From Borreliella spielmanii (GTDB lineage Bacteria > Spirochaetota > Spirochaetia > Borreliales > Borreliaceae): 64,000 nt of DNA. The first letter of the stretch is position 1, and the number at the start of each line of letters is the position of its first letter. A program made the translations under genes and the position numbers. This document shows positions 9,710 to 18,644 of the stretch, one piece after another. The notes under the pieces were generated by a model. The model had not been told where the DNA came from. It made no database searches and saw only the letters and a program-made list of their open reading frames with translations. The stretch is from positions 397,418 through 461,417 of the forward strand of contig NZ_JACHFA010000001.1 of the NCBI RefSeq assembly GCF_014201705.1, given 5' to 3'.

Positions 9710-10099
9710 ATGAAAACTAAAAAAATTAAGCTTAAATTACTACCAATACTTACAATTTCTAGCATTTCAATTGTTTTTATGTCTTGCATGAAAACAAGCA
9801 CAATAAAATCAAAAGAAAATGCTCAAGAAATTACCTATCTTATTAGCACTATAAAAACTAGCAAAAAAGTAGAGATAGTAAACTATAAATCCGATAGTAA
9901 AAACAATCTAATAATTACTCTTAAAAACAAAAGCGGAGAAAATATAAATGCAAATTCATTAGCAATTTTCAAGGAAGGCAGTAAAACGGGTGAATTAATT
10001 AGAGAAAACCTTAATGGGCTTGAGACAAAAACTTTTTATTTAAAAACTAAAATCAACGCTAAAAGAAAAAACATATTATATATTTTTGAAAAACAATGA
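9710..10099 (+). CDS. small putative lipoprotein, unknown function
   Basis: 129 residues. A basic N terminus and hydrophobic stretch lead to a lipobox FMS-C with cysteine at residue 26, so export and lipidation are likely (Borrelia lipoboxes are relaxed). The mature part is Lys/Asn-rich and beta-like (NLIITLKNKSGENINANSLAIF), resembling a small immunoglobulin-like or DUF-type extracytoplasmic domain, but I do not recognise a family. It stands alone, with its own promoter, divergent from tuf and convergent with the MATE gene. No Shine-Dalgarno is seen before the ATG. Confidence 0.75.
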   Translation: MKTKKIKLKLLPILTISSISIVFMSCMKTSTIKSKENAQEITYLISTIKTSKKVEIVNYKSDSKNNLIITLKNKSGENINANSLAIFKEGSKTGELIRENLNGLETKTFYLKTKINAKRKNILYIFEKQ

Positions 10100-10239
10100 G
10101 CCTTATTGCAAATAAGCTATTGCACAAAAAAATAAATTAACAAAAAATCTAAAATCTATTTTAAAGACCAAAAACATTAAATTTACTTAGAACAAGTAAA
10201 CTAGTTCCTTTAATAAAATACAAATATAAATCTTAATTA

Positions 10240-11604
10240 CTATTTGTATTTTTTAATTAAACTGGGTTTGGTCCAATAACGAGTACAAGTAAAAACAACT
10301 AAAATTATAATTGCTAAATAATTTGAAATTATAAAAGCATAACCTAAAGAATTTTCAATTATGCCAAAATACTGAAAAATAAACACTACTGGAAGACGAA
10401 TAAGCCACAATCTAATAAAAATAATAATCATTGCAATTTTTGTCCTACCAGATCCAATAAGTCCTCCAAAAAATACTTGCTGCAGTCCATATCCAAAAGT
10501 ACCAATAGTTGTTAACAACAAATAATTATTAGCATAATTCAAAACTTCCAAATCATTTGTAAATAACCTTAATATAAGCTGTTTATTAATAATAACAATC
10601 GAATTTATTATTAATAAAATTCCTAAAGACATAAAAAATCCTTTTGTTAAAACTTCTCCCACCCTATTGATTTTCTTGGCACCAAGATTTTGGCCAACAA
10701 TTGAAATAACTCCAGTACCAATTCCCATAGCAGGAAGAAATAAAAAAGAAATAATAGTATTTGTAAGTCCATACGCCGCCAAAAATTTTGGACTAATCTT
10801 AATAACAATATAATTGAAAATAAAAAAAGACAATGAAACCATTATTTGCCCAAAAGTTGAAGGTAACCCCAAATTAACAATTTCTTTAATAGATTTTATG
10901 TCTAGCGCTAAATCCTTTGGATAAATTTTTAATCCACGATTTAATTTGTAAGTTAAAAATAAATAAAAAGCAACGGTTAACAATTTTGAAAATAAAGTAG
11001 CCCAAGCAGCCCCAACAATGCCCATATTAAAACTAAATATTAAAATTGGATCAAGAATAAAATTAACAATATTAGCAAATAAAACTATTAACATTGAAAG
11101 GATGGTTTCTCCTTGAGCATTTAAAATATATGTAATTGAAACACTTAAAAACATAATAGGAATTCCAAAAATTGTCACATAAAAATAAACCTTTGAAAGC
11201 TCTTTAAGCTCGCCTTTTACGCCCAAAAAATCTAAAAGATTCTCAATAAAAAAAAGAGCACAAATAACAACAAATAAGGATAAAGTAAAATTCAAAACAA
11301 TAAGTTGCCCTGCATACCTTGAAAAACGAGAAAAATTCCCCTCTCCTATACATTTTGAAATCAAAGAAATGCTTCCTGTAGCCATACCCATAGCAATAGC
11401 CATAATAAAAAAATTTATAGGACCAGCAAGTGAAAGCGCTGACAAAGGCATAGCTCCAAGTTTACCAACATAAAACATATCAGTAAGGTCATAAAAAGCT
11501 TGAATAATATTGGTTATAACAATAGGAAAACTTATTAAAAAAAGAACCTTATATAAATTACCATTTAATATTAATTCCCTAGTTTTGCTCTTATTTGTAG
11601 ACAT
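10240..11604 (-). CDS. MATE-family multidrug/cation antiporter
   Basis: 454 residues with about 12 membrane segments and MATE signatures: N-terminal PIVITNIIQAFYDLTDMFYVGKLG and the mirrored second half (GLPSTFGQIMVSLSFFIFNYIV). MATE proteins expel cationic drugs or metabolites using Na+ or H+ gradients. It is monocistronic between murA and the small lipoprotein gene. Between it and that lipoprotein (convergent) lies TTTACTT-AGAAC-AAGTAAA (10182-10200), a weak stem that may help end transcription. Substrate unknown. Confidence 0.9.
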   Translation of the reverse strand: MSTNKSKTRELILNGNLYKVLFLISFPIVITNIIQAFYDLTDMFYVGKLGAMPLSALSLAGPINFFIMAIAMGMATGSISLISKCIGEGNFSRFSRYAGQLIVLNFTLSLFVVICALFFIENLLDFLGVKGELKELSKVYFYVTIFGIPIMFLSVSITYILNAQGETILSMLIVLFANIVNFILDPILIFSFNMGIVGAAWATLFSKLLTVAFYLFLTYKLNRGLKIYPKDLALDIKSIKEIVNLGLPSTFGQIMVSLSFFIFNYIVIKISPKFLAAYGLTNTIISFLFLPAMGIGTGVISIVGQNLGAKKINRVGEVLTKGFFMSLGILLIINSIVIINKQLILRLFTNDLEVLNYANNYLLLTTIGTFGYGLQQVFFGGLIGSGRTKIAMIIIFIRLWLIRLPVVFIFQYFGIIENSLGYAFIISNYLAIIILVVFTCTRYWTKPSLIKKYK

Positions 11605-11972
11605 AAAATTTCATCCTTATCTAAAATATTTTTCTATAAAAAATCTAAATTCAGATTTATTAATTAATAATAAAAAAGCATTCTCACGAATTAAAGCAAA
11701 GCAATAAGCACTTATTTAAAATAATAAATAATATTATAAAGGCAAAAATTCAAAATCAGAAATGCCTTTCAAATTTTTCTTGATCTTTTAATATTATTTT
11801 TATATTAAGATCTTTAAACTATAAAATAGAACAAAATTCAATAATATTAAATAAAAAATTACAACAATAAAAATTAATTTAATATAACTTCATTCATAAT
11901 TCAACCTCTTCATTATTATCTTTATTCTCTTGAAAAGATTTTTCATAAATCGCATATAATAAGACCTAAAAG
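11605..11972. other. 368-base gap between murA and the MATE gene
   Basis: AT-rich with no supportable gene. The murA stop codon lies inside a short stem, TAAAAGC-TATTG-GCTTTTA (11967-11985, plus-strand view), without a clear U-tract after it. The minus strand has an 18-codon ORF starting near 11945 with no ribosome site, which I do not accept as a gene. Confidence 0.5.
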
Positions 11973-13256
11973 CTATTGGCTTTTAACTCTCTTAATTTTT
12001 GCACCTAAATTAATTAATTTACCAGCCACATCTTCGTATCCTCGTTCAATTTGATAAACATTTTGAATCTCGCTGCGACCCTTAGCAACAAAAGCAGCAA
12101 TAAGAAGAGCCATTCCTGCTCGTACATCCGGAGAAGATAAAACATTACCTTTAAGAGGAGATTTGCCCGTAACTACTACACGATGTGGATCACAAAGTAC
12201 AATTCGAGCTCCCATTTTTATTAACTTGTCTACAAAAAACATCCTGGATTCAAACATCTTCTCAAAAACAAGAACTGTGCCTTCTACTTGAGTTGCAGTA
12301 ACTATAATAATACTCATAAGATCTGTTGGAAAGGCTGGCCACGGACCATCATCAATTTTTGGAATTTGCTCACCAAAATCTAATTTAACTTTTAATTCTT
12401 GTTTATCTTTTACATATACATTTTCCCTATCATATTCAAAATTAATACCAAGTTTTGAATATATATGCCTAATTAATCTGAAATGTTGGGGATCTGCTTT
12501 TTTAATTTCCAGCTCACCCCCTGTTAATGCCGCAAGACTAATTAAAGAGCCAACTTGCATAAAATCGGCTCCTATTCTAAATACGGTTCCACTTAATTTT
12601 TTTACACCTTTTATTTCTAAAACATTTGAACCAATCCCCGAAATATTAGCACCCATTGAATTTAACATATTGCATAAATCTTGAACATGTGGCTCACAAG
12701 CAGCATTCATAATAACGGTATTTCCTTCAGCAAGAACCGAAGCCATAATGATATTCTCTGTAGCTGTAACAGAAGCTTCATCTAAAAACATTTCAGCTCC
12801 AACAAGCTTATTAGCCTTTAAAACAATTCTATTATCTTTTTTACTCAACTTAGCTCCCAACTTACAAAGACCGTAAAAATGGGTATCAAGCCGTCTCTTC
12901 CCAATCAAATCTCCTCCCGGAAGCGCCATATCTATTTCTCCAAATCTAGAAACAAAAGGGCCTAATAAAAGTATGGAAGCCCTAATTAAATCCGTAAGAG
13001 AGGAATCTATTTCTGTTTTTACAATATTTAAAACTTTTATTTTCAAAGTATTTCCCTCGCTTACAATATCTGCTCCGATATCACTTAAAATATCTAAAAC
13101 AACTTTCACATCATTAATATTAGGAATATTTTCTAAAATAACATCTTCATCAGTAAGTAAAGCGGCTAAAATACAAGGTAAAGCGGAATTCTTATTACCG
13201 CTAGCTGTAATTTGACCACCTATCTTAAAACCACCTTCTACAATATAACTATGCAT
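11973..13256 (-). CDS. murA: UDP-N-acetylglucosamine 1-carboxyvinyltransferase, Asp active-site variant
   Basis: 427 residues from ATG 13256 (MHSYIVEGG), chosen because GGAGG sits 7 bases upstream; the frame is open nine codons further. MurA transfers enolpyruvate from PEP to UDP-GlcNAc, the first committed step of peptidoglycan synthesis. Substrate motifs GNKNSALPC and the C-terminal DVRAGMALL are present. The catalytic loop reads LPGGDLIGKR: Asp116 replaces the usual Cys, the change known to make MurA resistant to fosfomycin. Upstream neighbour is the YmdB-like gene, 99 bases away. Confidence 0.96.
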   Translation of the reverse strand: MHSYIVEGGFKIGGQITASGNKNSALPCILAALLTDEDVILENIPNINDVKVVLDILSDIGADIVSEGNTLKIKVLNIVKTEIDSSLTDLIRASILLLGPFVSRFGEIDMALPGGDLIGKRRLDTHFYGLCKLGAKLSKKDNRIVLKANKLVGAEMFLDEASVTATENIIMASVLAEGNTVIMNAACEPHVQDLCNMLNSMGANISGIGSNVLEIKGVKKLSGTVFRIGADFMQVGSLISLAALTGGELEIKKADPQHFRLIRHIYSKLGINFEYDRENVYVKDKQELKVKLDFGEQIPKIDDGPWPAFPTDLMSIIIVTATQVEGTVLVFEKMFESRMFFVDKLIKMGARIVLCDPHRVVVTGKSPLKGNVLSSPDVRAGMALLIAAFVAKGRSEIQNVYQIERGYEDVAGKLINLGAKIKRVKSQ

Positions 13257-13355
13257 GGCCCAACCTCCTATACTACTATACATAAGAAAACTAATAAAAT
13301 TAAATCACACAGATAAGATTAATTAAATTTAAAAAATACCTGAAAAAATTAAATA

Positions 13356-14177
13356 TCAAACAATATCTATATCTTTTAAACTTGATTTATAATCTATATA
13401 CTCTCTAATAGCCTCTACAGAAAAAGAATGACCGTTCTCATCAATATCAATTAAAACACCGTTAAAGCCAAGGCCTTCCCAAGATTCATCAAATTTCTGA
13501 TTTAAAAATCCTTTCAAAAATTTATCTATCTCTAAATTAGGAGCATATCCAATAACGCTATCCAAACTACCAACTCTGCCTAAATCAGTTATAATAGCGG
13601 TATTATCTAAAATTCTTAAATCTGCTGTTAAAATCCTTTTTCCTATTCCAAGACAAGCACTAACTCTTGATTTTAGATAAAAAAACAAAGCATTCACTTC
13701 AGCTGTAGTATTTGAATCAAAAAGAACAATAATATTGTTTGTTTGCATTTTGATTCTTTTATAAACAGGATCAAAACTATAGAAAGGATGATTAAATTGA
13801 TACTTAGTTATTCCTGTTTGACCTACAATTCTCATTACAGCCAATTTTTTGCCATTAATATTGTAAATAAAATAGGAATATCCTCTTAATTTTGCGGGAC
13901 AATTTAAAGGTTTTAAAATAAAATTATACTTATCAAGATCACCAGACAAATCAGGCCTTGCAAAAGCATTTTCACCTAAAGTTAACACATCAACTCCATA
14001 CTTTTTCAATAAAAAGGCATGTTTTTTGCCAAGCCCTCTTAAACCTGTAGTAAAATTATTACCAGATATTACAAAGTCAACCTTTTTTCTAACCTTAAAA
14101 GATGATAAAAAAGCTTTTATCGCAACAATCCCAGCTTTACCTACAACCTCACCGGCAATTAAAACCCTTAAAGACAC
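13356..14177 (-). CDS. YmdB-family (TIGR00282) protein with degenerate metal site
   Basis: 273 residues, family length, with the YmdB frame recognisable throughout (GEVVGKAG near 9, GVDVLTLG near 61, RVSACLGIG near 171, TADLRIL near 184). Active YmdB is a dinuclear-metal cyclic-nucleotide phosphodiesterase. By eye alignment the ligands are changed: Asp8 to Glu10, Glu39 to Asn40, His67 to Asn70, His150 to Asn156, His175 to Gly179, His177 to Arg181; only the Asn next to Glu39 remains. I infer a pseudoenzyme, perhaps structural or regulatory. It precedes murA and follows the lspA pair on the same strand. Confidence 0.8.
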   Translation of the reverse strand: MSLRVLIAGEVVGKAGIVAIKAFLSSFKVRKKVDFVISGNNFTTGLRGLGKKHAFLLKKYGVDVLTLGENAFARPDLSGDLDKYNFILKPLNCPAKLRGYSYFIYNINGKKLAVMRIVGQTGITKYQFNHPFYSFDPVYKRIKMQTNNIIVLFDSNTTAEVNALFFYLKSRVSACLGIGKRILTADLRILDNTAIITDLGRVGSLDSVIGYAPNLEIDKFLKGFLNQKFDESWEGLGFNGVLIDIDENGHSFSVEAIREYIDYKSSLKDIDIV

Positions 14178-14190
14178 AAAGCCTCTCTTT

Positions 14191-14418
14191 TTACTGATCT
14201 AGTTTAAATAACTTAATAAACAAACTTCTTACAATAAGAATTGATACAAAATACCCCACTAAAACAGCAAAAACAATCATCATGAAAATCAATATAAATT
14301 GCAAATAAGGCTTTACAATAATACTAAATTTAACAACTAAAAGAAACTCTAAAAAGAAAACTAAAAACATTAAAAATAAATTTATTGACACGTATAAAAT
14401 AAAACTCAAGATCTTCAT
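14191..14418 (-). CDS. small two-segment membrane protein, unknown
   Basis: 75 residues, almost entirely hydrophobic: one membrane segment near 5-30 and a second near 38-65, with a short charged end (KLFKLDQ). Its start overlaps the lspA stop by four bases (14415-14418), so it is translated by coupling to lspA. No family recognised; the link to lspA suggests an inner-membrane role. Confidence 0.7.
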   Translation of the reverse strand: MKILSFILYVSINLFLMFLVFFLEFLLVVKFSIIVKPYLQFILIFMMIVFAVLVGYFVSILIVRSLFIKLFKLDQ

Positions 14419-14927
14419 TTATTAAACGCTTTTCTTTTTATAAAAAAATCATAAACCAAAAATAAAATCATCCCTATAACAACATAGCTATCTGCAAAAT
14501 TAAAAGTAGGCCATCTATCAAGTCCAAAAATTCCATAAAATTTGAAATCTAAAAAATCTACAACTCCAGAAGGTCTAAATAATCTATCAATAACATTACC
14601 CACTCCCCCTGAAAAAATTAATAAAAGTGAAATCCTGGCAATACGATTTTTTTCTTTCAAAGAAAGATAAAAAACAAATATCAAAATGAAAATAGGCATT
14701 ACAAGAAAAAAAATTTTTTTCAAACTATAATGAATATTAGAGCCCATAGAAAACAAAATGCCTGTGTTTCTTACATGTATTATCCTAAAAAAATTATCAA
14801 AAAAGGAAAAATATACTGAACCCAATCTGACATACTTCACAACCAAATACTTAGAAAGTTGATCAAAAAAAATTAAACTAATAATAAATACAAAAATATT
14901 AAAATATTGTTTACTTTTAACGCTCAT
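14415..14927 (-). CDS. lspA: Lipoprotein signal peptidase II
   Basis: 170 residues, four membrane segments. Conserved blocks: FFDQLSKYLV, HVRNTGILFS, GGVGNVIDRLFRPSGVVDFLDF and FNFADSYVVIG; the Asp residues of the last two are the catalytic pair. It cleaves prolipoproteins ahead of the lipidated cysteine, essential in an organism with many lipoproteins. Ten bases separate it from the upstream Nif3-like gene; overlaps the following small membrane gene. Confidence 0.96.
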   Translation of the reverse strand: MSVKSKQYFNIFVFIISLIFFDQLSKYLVVKYVRLGSVYFSFFDNFFRIIHVRNTGILFSMGSNIHYSLKKIFFLVMPIFILIFVFYLSLKEKNRIARISLLLIFSGGVGNVIDRLFRPSGVVDFLDFKFYGIFGLDRWPTFNFADSYVVIGMILFLVYDFFIKRKAFNK

Positions 14928-14937
14928 ACAAAAATCC

Positions 14938-15684
14938 TTATAAATTAGTATCTTTACAAATAAATTTAACCTCTAAATCTTCTTGAATTTTGAAATCTTC
15001 CATTAATTTAATTAAACCAAAAGTTTCAGTAAAATAATGGCCCCCAAAAATCAAGCTCACCCCACATTCTTCTGCTAAAGAATATATTTGATGAGAAGTA
15101 TCTCCGGTTATAAACAAATCTATACCATAATGTAAAGCCTCTTCAAAAAAAGAGTATCCAGAACCACTAACAATTGCGACCTTACTCACTGATTCTTTAA
15201 ACTTCTTCGAAAAAAGAATATGTTTATTTTTTTCTTTAATTTTTTCCAAAATTTCAGAAAAACTAAAAGCAGAATCAGCAATAATCCCTAGATTAAATCC
15301 TCCATAATTTGCAAAAGCAAAAGGATTTGTTAATCCTAAAAAATCCGAGAACACCTTGCTATGTGAATAAACAGAATGAGCGTCCATAGGTAAATGTACT
15401 GAATAAAGAGCTAAATTATTTTCAATCAAAAATTTTACTTTATCATACATGTTAGAAACAATGCGCTCTTTTTTTGACCAAAAAATACCGTGATGGGTAA
15501 TTAGAAAATCATTTCCTTTTGCTTCTTTTAAAGTTGAATAGCTAGCATCAACTGCAAAAGCAACTTTGTTAGCCTTAGCATTGAGATTCCCTACTTGAAG
15601 CCCATTTAAATTTTTATCAACATGCTCATACTTCTTTATATCAAAAATTGAATTGAGTTTAAAAGACAAATCTCTTACGTTCAA
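14938..15684 (-). CDS. Nif3-like dinuclear metal centre protein (YbgI/GCH type 2 family)
   Basis: 248 residues. Metal-site motifs are in place: NGLQVG near 25, TLKEAKGNDFLITHHGIFW near 52-70, SVHLPMDAH, and the C-terminal GITDT-like ITGDTSHQ and GHYFTE. The family has a conserved toroid structure and an unresolved role; some members are called GTP cyclohydrolase 1 type 2 homologues. One base separates it from the upstream pgeF stop, so it belongs to the lptC-lptA-lptB-pgeF-nif3-lspA run. Confidence 0.88.
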   Translation of the reverse strand: MNVRDLSFKLNSIFDIKKYEHVDKNLNGLQVGNLNAKANKVAFAVDASYSTLKEAKGNDFLITHHGIFWSKKERIVSNMYDKVKFLIENNLALYSVHLPMDAHSVYSHSKVFSDFLGLTNPFAFANYGGFNLGIIADSAFSFSEILEKIKEKNKHILFSKKFKESVSKVAIVSGSGYSFFEEALHYGIDLFITGDTSHQIYSLAEECGVSLIFGGHYFTETFGLIKLMEDFKIQEDLEVKFICKDTNL

Positions 15685-15685
15685 G

Positions 15686-16375
15686 TTAGATTCTCCAAAT
15701 TAAAGCATAACTTTGACCTTCTCTTAATCTTCTATAAGAATAAAGATTTTTAGAACAATACGTACAAAGTTTTGAATCATAAATATTTAAATTAAAATTA
15801 GAAAGCAAATTAAAATTAAAACTAGCATTGTCAAAGTATATTTTACCATCTCTAATAGAAAAAGACGCATTTAATAAGCTTTTGCTAAATTTATCACTTA
15901 CTTCTTTCAAGAAAATTTCAGAAACTTCATAGCAACAAGATCTGTTATAAGGTCCAAAAACAATTTTTAAATCCTTAAAAGAGGAACCCATTTTTTCAAA
16001 AAAAAACAACATTTTTAAAATAATCAAGCTAAAGCTTCCCTTATATCCACTGTGAATAAGTCCTATAAATTTTTTCACTGAATCATAAAAGTAAATTGGA
16101 AGACAATCTGCAAAGTAAGTAACAAGAGCCACATTTAAAGAGCTAGATATAAGACCATCTCCTTCTTGAAAATTTATAAAATCATCTTCAACTTTATAAA
16201 TAATATCTGTATGTAATTGCTTTAAATATTTTATTTTTTTTGACTTGGGAACAAAGTTTAAATTATCATTACTAAGCTCTCTTAAACTTAGGTTAAAAGG
16301 TTTTTTAGTATAAATCATTTTAACATCATCAGCTATTCTAAATTCATAATAAAATTCATGATCTATTGTTTTCAT
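15686..16375 (-). CDS. pgeF: Peptidoglycan editing factor / purine nucleoside phosphorylase family (YfiH)
   Basis: 229 residues. The three metal ligands of the family are visible: LKQLHTD, FADCLPI and LIHSGYKG, plus SCCYEV further on. Proteins of this family were once called polyphenol oxidases; some remove misplaced amino acids from peptidoglycan precursors, others act on adenosine. Start overlaps the stop of lptB by four bases (16372-16375). Which activity applies here cannot be read from sequence. Confidence 0.88.
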   Translation of the reverse strand: MKTIDHEFYYEFRIADDVKMIYTKKPFNLSLRELSNDNLNFVPKSKKIKYLKQLHTDIIYKVEDDFINFQEGDGLISSSLNVALVTYFADCLPIYFYDSVKKFIGLIHSGYKGSFSLIILKMLFFFEKMGSSFKDLKIVFGPYNRSCCYEVSEIFLKEVSDKFSKSLLNASFSIRDGKIYFDNASFNFNLLSNFNLNIYDSKLCTYCSKNLYSYRRLREGQSYALIWRI

Positions 16376-17166
16376 AATCTAAATTCTTCTCCCAAATAAA
16401 GCTTTTTGGCTTTTTCACTCTTTACTATATAATCAACATCACCTTCATCAAGTACTTGCCCTTGATAAACAATATAAGCTCTATCTATTATATCAAAAGC
16501 ATCTCTTACATTATGATCAGTAATAAGAACTCCAATGTTTCTTTCTTTTAAAATTTTTATTATATTCTTTATATCTCCAATTGCAATAGGATCAATACCG
16601 GCAAAAGGTTCATCCAAGAGTAAAAAATAGGGATTTACAGCTAAAGCTCTTGCTATCTCTGCTCGCCTCCTCTCTCCACCAGAAAGAGTATAAGCTTTTT
16701 GACTTTGTATTCTTTTTATCTCAAATTCTTTAAGTAAATTTACAAGCTCTATCTTGCGCTCAGCCTTGGATAGATCCTCTCTTCTCTCTAAAGCAACCAT
16801 AATATTCTCTTCAACTGTAAGTTCTCTGAAAATTGAAGCATCTTGGGGAAGATACACAATTCCTATCCGTGCACGCTCATACATATTAAGAGATGAAATG
16901 TTATAATCATTTATTAAAACTTTACCCGAATTAGGCTTAATGAAACCTACAATGGTATAAAACGTTGTTGTTTTACCGGCTCCATTTGGGCCAAGAAGCC
17001 CCACAACTTCACCTTTATGAATATTGATTGTAATACCATTAACAGCAAACTTTTCACCATATTTTTTAATAATGTTGTCTGCTTTTAAAACAACATTATT
17101 AACAGAATTAAGATTAAGACTTTCCTTAATCTCTTTTATTTTATTTTTTTTCTTCAGAAGCATCAT
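16372..17166 (-). CDS. lptB: LptB-like ABC transporter ATPase
   Basis: About 264 residues from ATG 17166. A TTG at 17193, with GAGGG five bases ahead, is a serious alternative. Walker A GPNGAGKTT, signature LSGGERRRAEIARA, Walker B LLLDEPFAGID and the switch His in TDHNVRD are all intact, and spacing matches LptB (YhbG). It overlaps the end of the lptA-like gene. LptB powers lipid transfer across the periplasm in LPS bacteria; Borrelia makes no LPS, so the cargo here must be something else. Confidence 0.88.
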   Translation of the reverse strand: MMLLKKKNKIKEIKESLNLNSVNNVVLKADNIIKKYGEKFAVNGITINIHKGEVVGLLGPNGAGKTTTFYTIVGFIKPNSGKVLINDYNISSLNMYERARIGIVYLPQDASIFRELTVEENIMVALERREDLSKAERKIELVNLLKEFEIKRIQSQKAYTLSGGERRRAEIARALAVNPYFLLLDEPFAGIDPIAIGDIKNIIKILKERNIGVLITDHNVRDAFDIIDRAYIVYQGQVLDEGDVDYIVKSEKAKKLYLGEEFRL

Positions 17167-17836
17167 TTTCAACTTGAGTAAACTCTCCTTCAACACTTCC
17201 CTCAAGTTTATACCTATTAGTTTTTGTATTAAAAATTATTCTTGAAGCAGAATAATAATTGTCTTTCTGGTAAATTACTGGGACCCCCTCAAGAACCATT
17301 TCTTTTTCTTCTTTATTATAAGTTCCATTCTCAGCTCTTGCAAAAGTATCATCCTTATATATTTTAACAGAATATTGCATAATATAAACATTAGATTTAT
17401 TACTGCCCTCAACTCTTTCTGCTTTAATAAGCATATTGTTTTCTAAATCTTCAAGCTCAACCCCTTTTTGAAGATAAAAGTTATCCAATTTTCTATTAAA
17501 AAATAAAAACTGAGCCTTAACATGCATTTTATTCTTATAATCTTCATAAAAAACATTACCTCGAGCTTCAAGATAAGAGCCATTTTCTCCATAAATTTCA
17601 ATTTCATCTGCCCTAAGCTTAAAATCTGAAGAGATAACCTCTGAATTTCCTTTTAAAACAATTTTTTTATAAAAAGAAGACACTATTCCTTGCGCAAAAT
17701 CTGACTTAAAGGTAAAATTAATATTTTTCTCTTCATTTTCTTTAACCCTCTCAGATTTAGGCCTAGATTCTTTTTGTGCTGCTTGAATATTGCTAATAAA
17801 AATAATAAAAATCCATATTAAAATTAAATCCCTCAA
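17141..17836 (-). CDS. LptA/OstA-like periplasmic protein
   Basis: 231 residues with an N-terminal signal segment (LILIWIFIIFISNIQA) and beta-jellyroll OstA-type repeats such as ISSDFKLRADEIEIYGENGSY, LEARGNVFYEDYK and MLIKAERVEGS. The pattern of short beta strands alternating with KAE/RADE turns is that of LptA. Its start overlaps the lptC-like stop by four bases and its end is overlapped by lptB. It likely forms part of a lipid bridge. Confidence 0.8.
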   Translation of the reverse strand: MRDLILIWIFIIFISNIQAAQKESRPKSERVKENEEKNINFTFKSDFAQGIVSSFYKKIVLKGNSEVISSDFKLRADEIEIYGENGSYLEARGNVFYEDYKNKMHVKAQFLFFNRKLDNFYLQKGVELEDLENNMLIKAERVEGSNKSNVYIMQYSVKIYKDDTFARAENGTYNKEEKEMVLEGVPVIYQKDNYYSASRIIFNTKTNRYKLEGSVEGEFTQVENDASEEKK

Positions 17837-18360
17837 TTCATGATTCCTTCAACCCCAGAATCAAAATAAAAAACATTGCTCTTTAAAAAATAAGAAAATC
17901 CTTTTCCTTTTATTTTGCTATCATTAAATCTAATTAATACTAGCTCATTTGGGGGAGATTGCAACTTCTTGTCTTTATTCTTCCATAAAAGCCTATTTGA
18001 ATTAAGCAAATAATAATTATTTTTATCCTCTATTTTAAATTCTACAGAATCTCTCATATCCAAATCCTTTGTAATATAAGAACCTTCCAAATTATTAAAC
18101 TTCCCCGAAATTTCATTATCTAGCGAATAATATAAAAACCTCCCATTCTCTGCCTTATAAATTTTATAATCATTAAAATAACTAAAACTTAAAGCCTCTA
18201 AAACAATTTGCTCTTTATTATATACAACATCATAATACTTAATTCCTAATATTTGTATTGAGGGAAACTTTTTTGCCACATCAGACCTATTAGAATATTC
18301 ATCATAATCGAAAGTGCAAGCAAAAAACAAAAATAAAAAATATAGCATAGGTATTCTCAT
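17833..18360 (-). CDS. LptC-like lipoprotein
   Basis: 175 residues with a hydrophobic start and lipobox FFA-C near residue 15, so probably membrane-anchored by lipid. The body (FPSIQILGIKYYDVVYNKEQIVLEALSFSYFNDYKIYKAENGRFLYY) has the LptC/YrbK beta pattern, in which a derivative of the transported lipid passes along a jellyroll. First gene of the lptC-lptA-lptB run, overlapping lptA by four bases. Similarity is structural in flavour; family call is moderate. Confidence 0.7.
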   Translation of the reverse strand: MRIPMLYFLFLFFACTFDYDEYSNRSDVAKKFPSIQILGIKYYDVVYNKEQIVLEALSFSYFNDYKIYKAENGRFLYYSLDNEISGKFNNLEGSYITKDLDMRDSVEFKIEDKNNYYLLNSNRLLWKNKDKKLQSPPNELVLIRFNDSKIKGKGFSYFLKSNVFYFDSGVEGIMN

Positions 18361-18644
18361 AAATATTTTTCACAAAACTAGAAATTTTCTATTTCAATTG
18401 ACAATCTATTAAACATAACAACATAACATTAAAACTTTATCAAACAAAACTTATTTACATAACCACTTACAATGTAAAATATAAGAGTAAGATAAATATA
18501 CCCACCTAAAGAACAGTCTTTTGTATAAAAGGACTACTTAAAATATAAGAAATTAAAACAAAAATACAAAAAGTGTTCCTATTTTGGGGTAGTATTAAAT
18601 TAGTAATTTAAAATTTATCCCTTTAAAGAAATAAATTGCAAAAA

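Noticed and set aside
11892..11946. 18-codon minus-strand ORF between murA and the MATE gene (MKNLFKRIKIIMKRL...)
   Set aside because: No ribosome site, no conservation evidence, and such lengths are expected by chance.
16040..16062. TATCCACTGTGAATAAG in pgeF as a DnaA box pair
   Set aside because: Inside a coding region, far from the origin, and does not match the nine-base box.
18510..18540. Imperfect hairpin AGTCTTTT-GTAT-AAAAGGACT as ndk terminator
   Set aside because: It has a bulge and no T-run on the minus strand; too weak to call.
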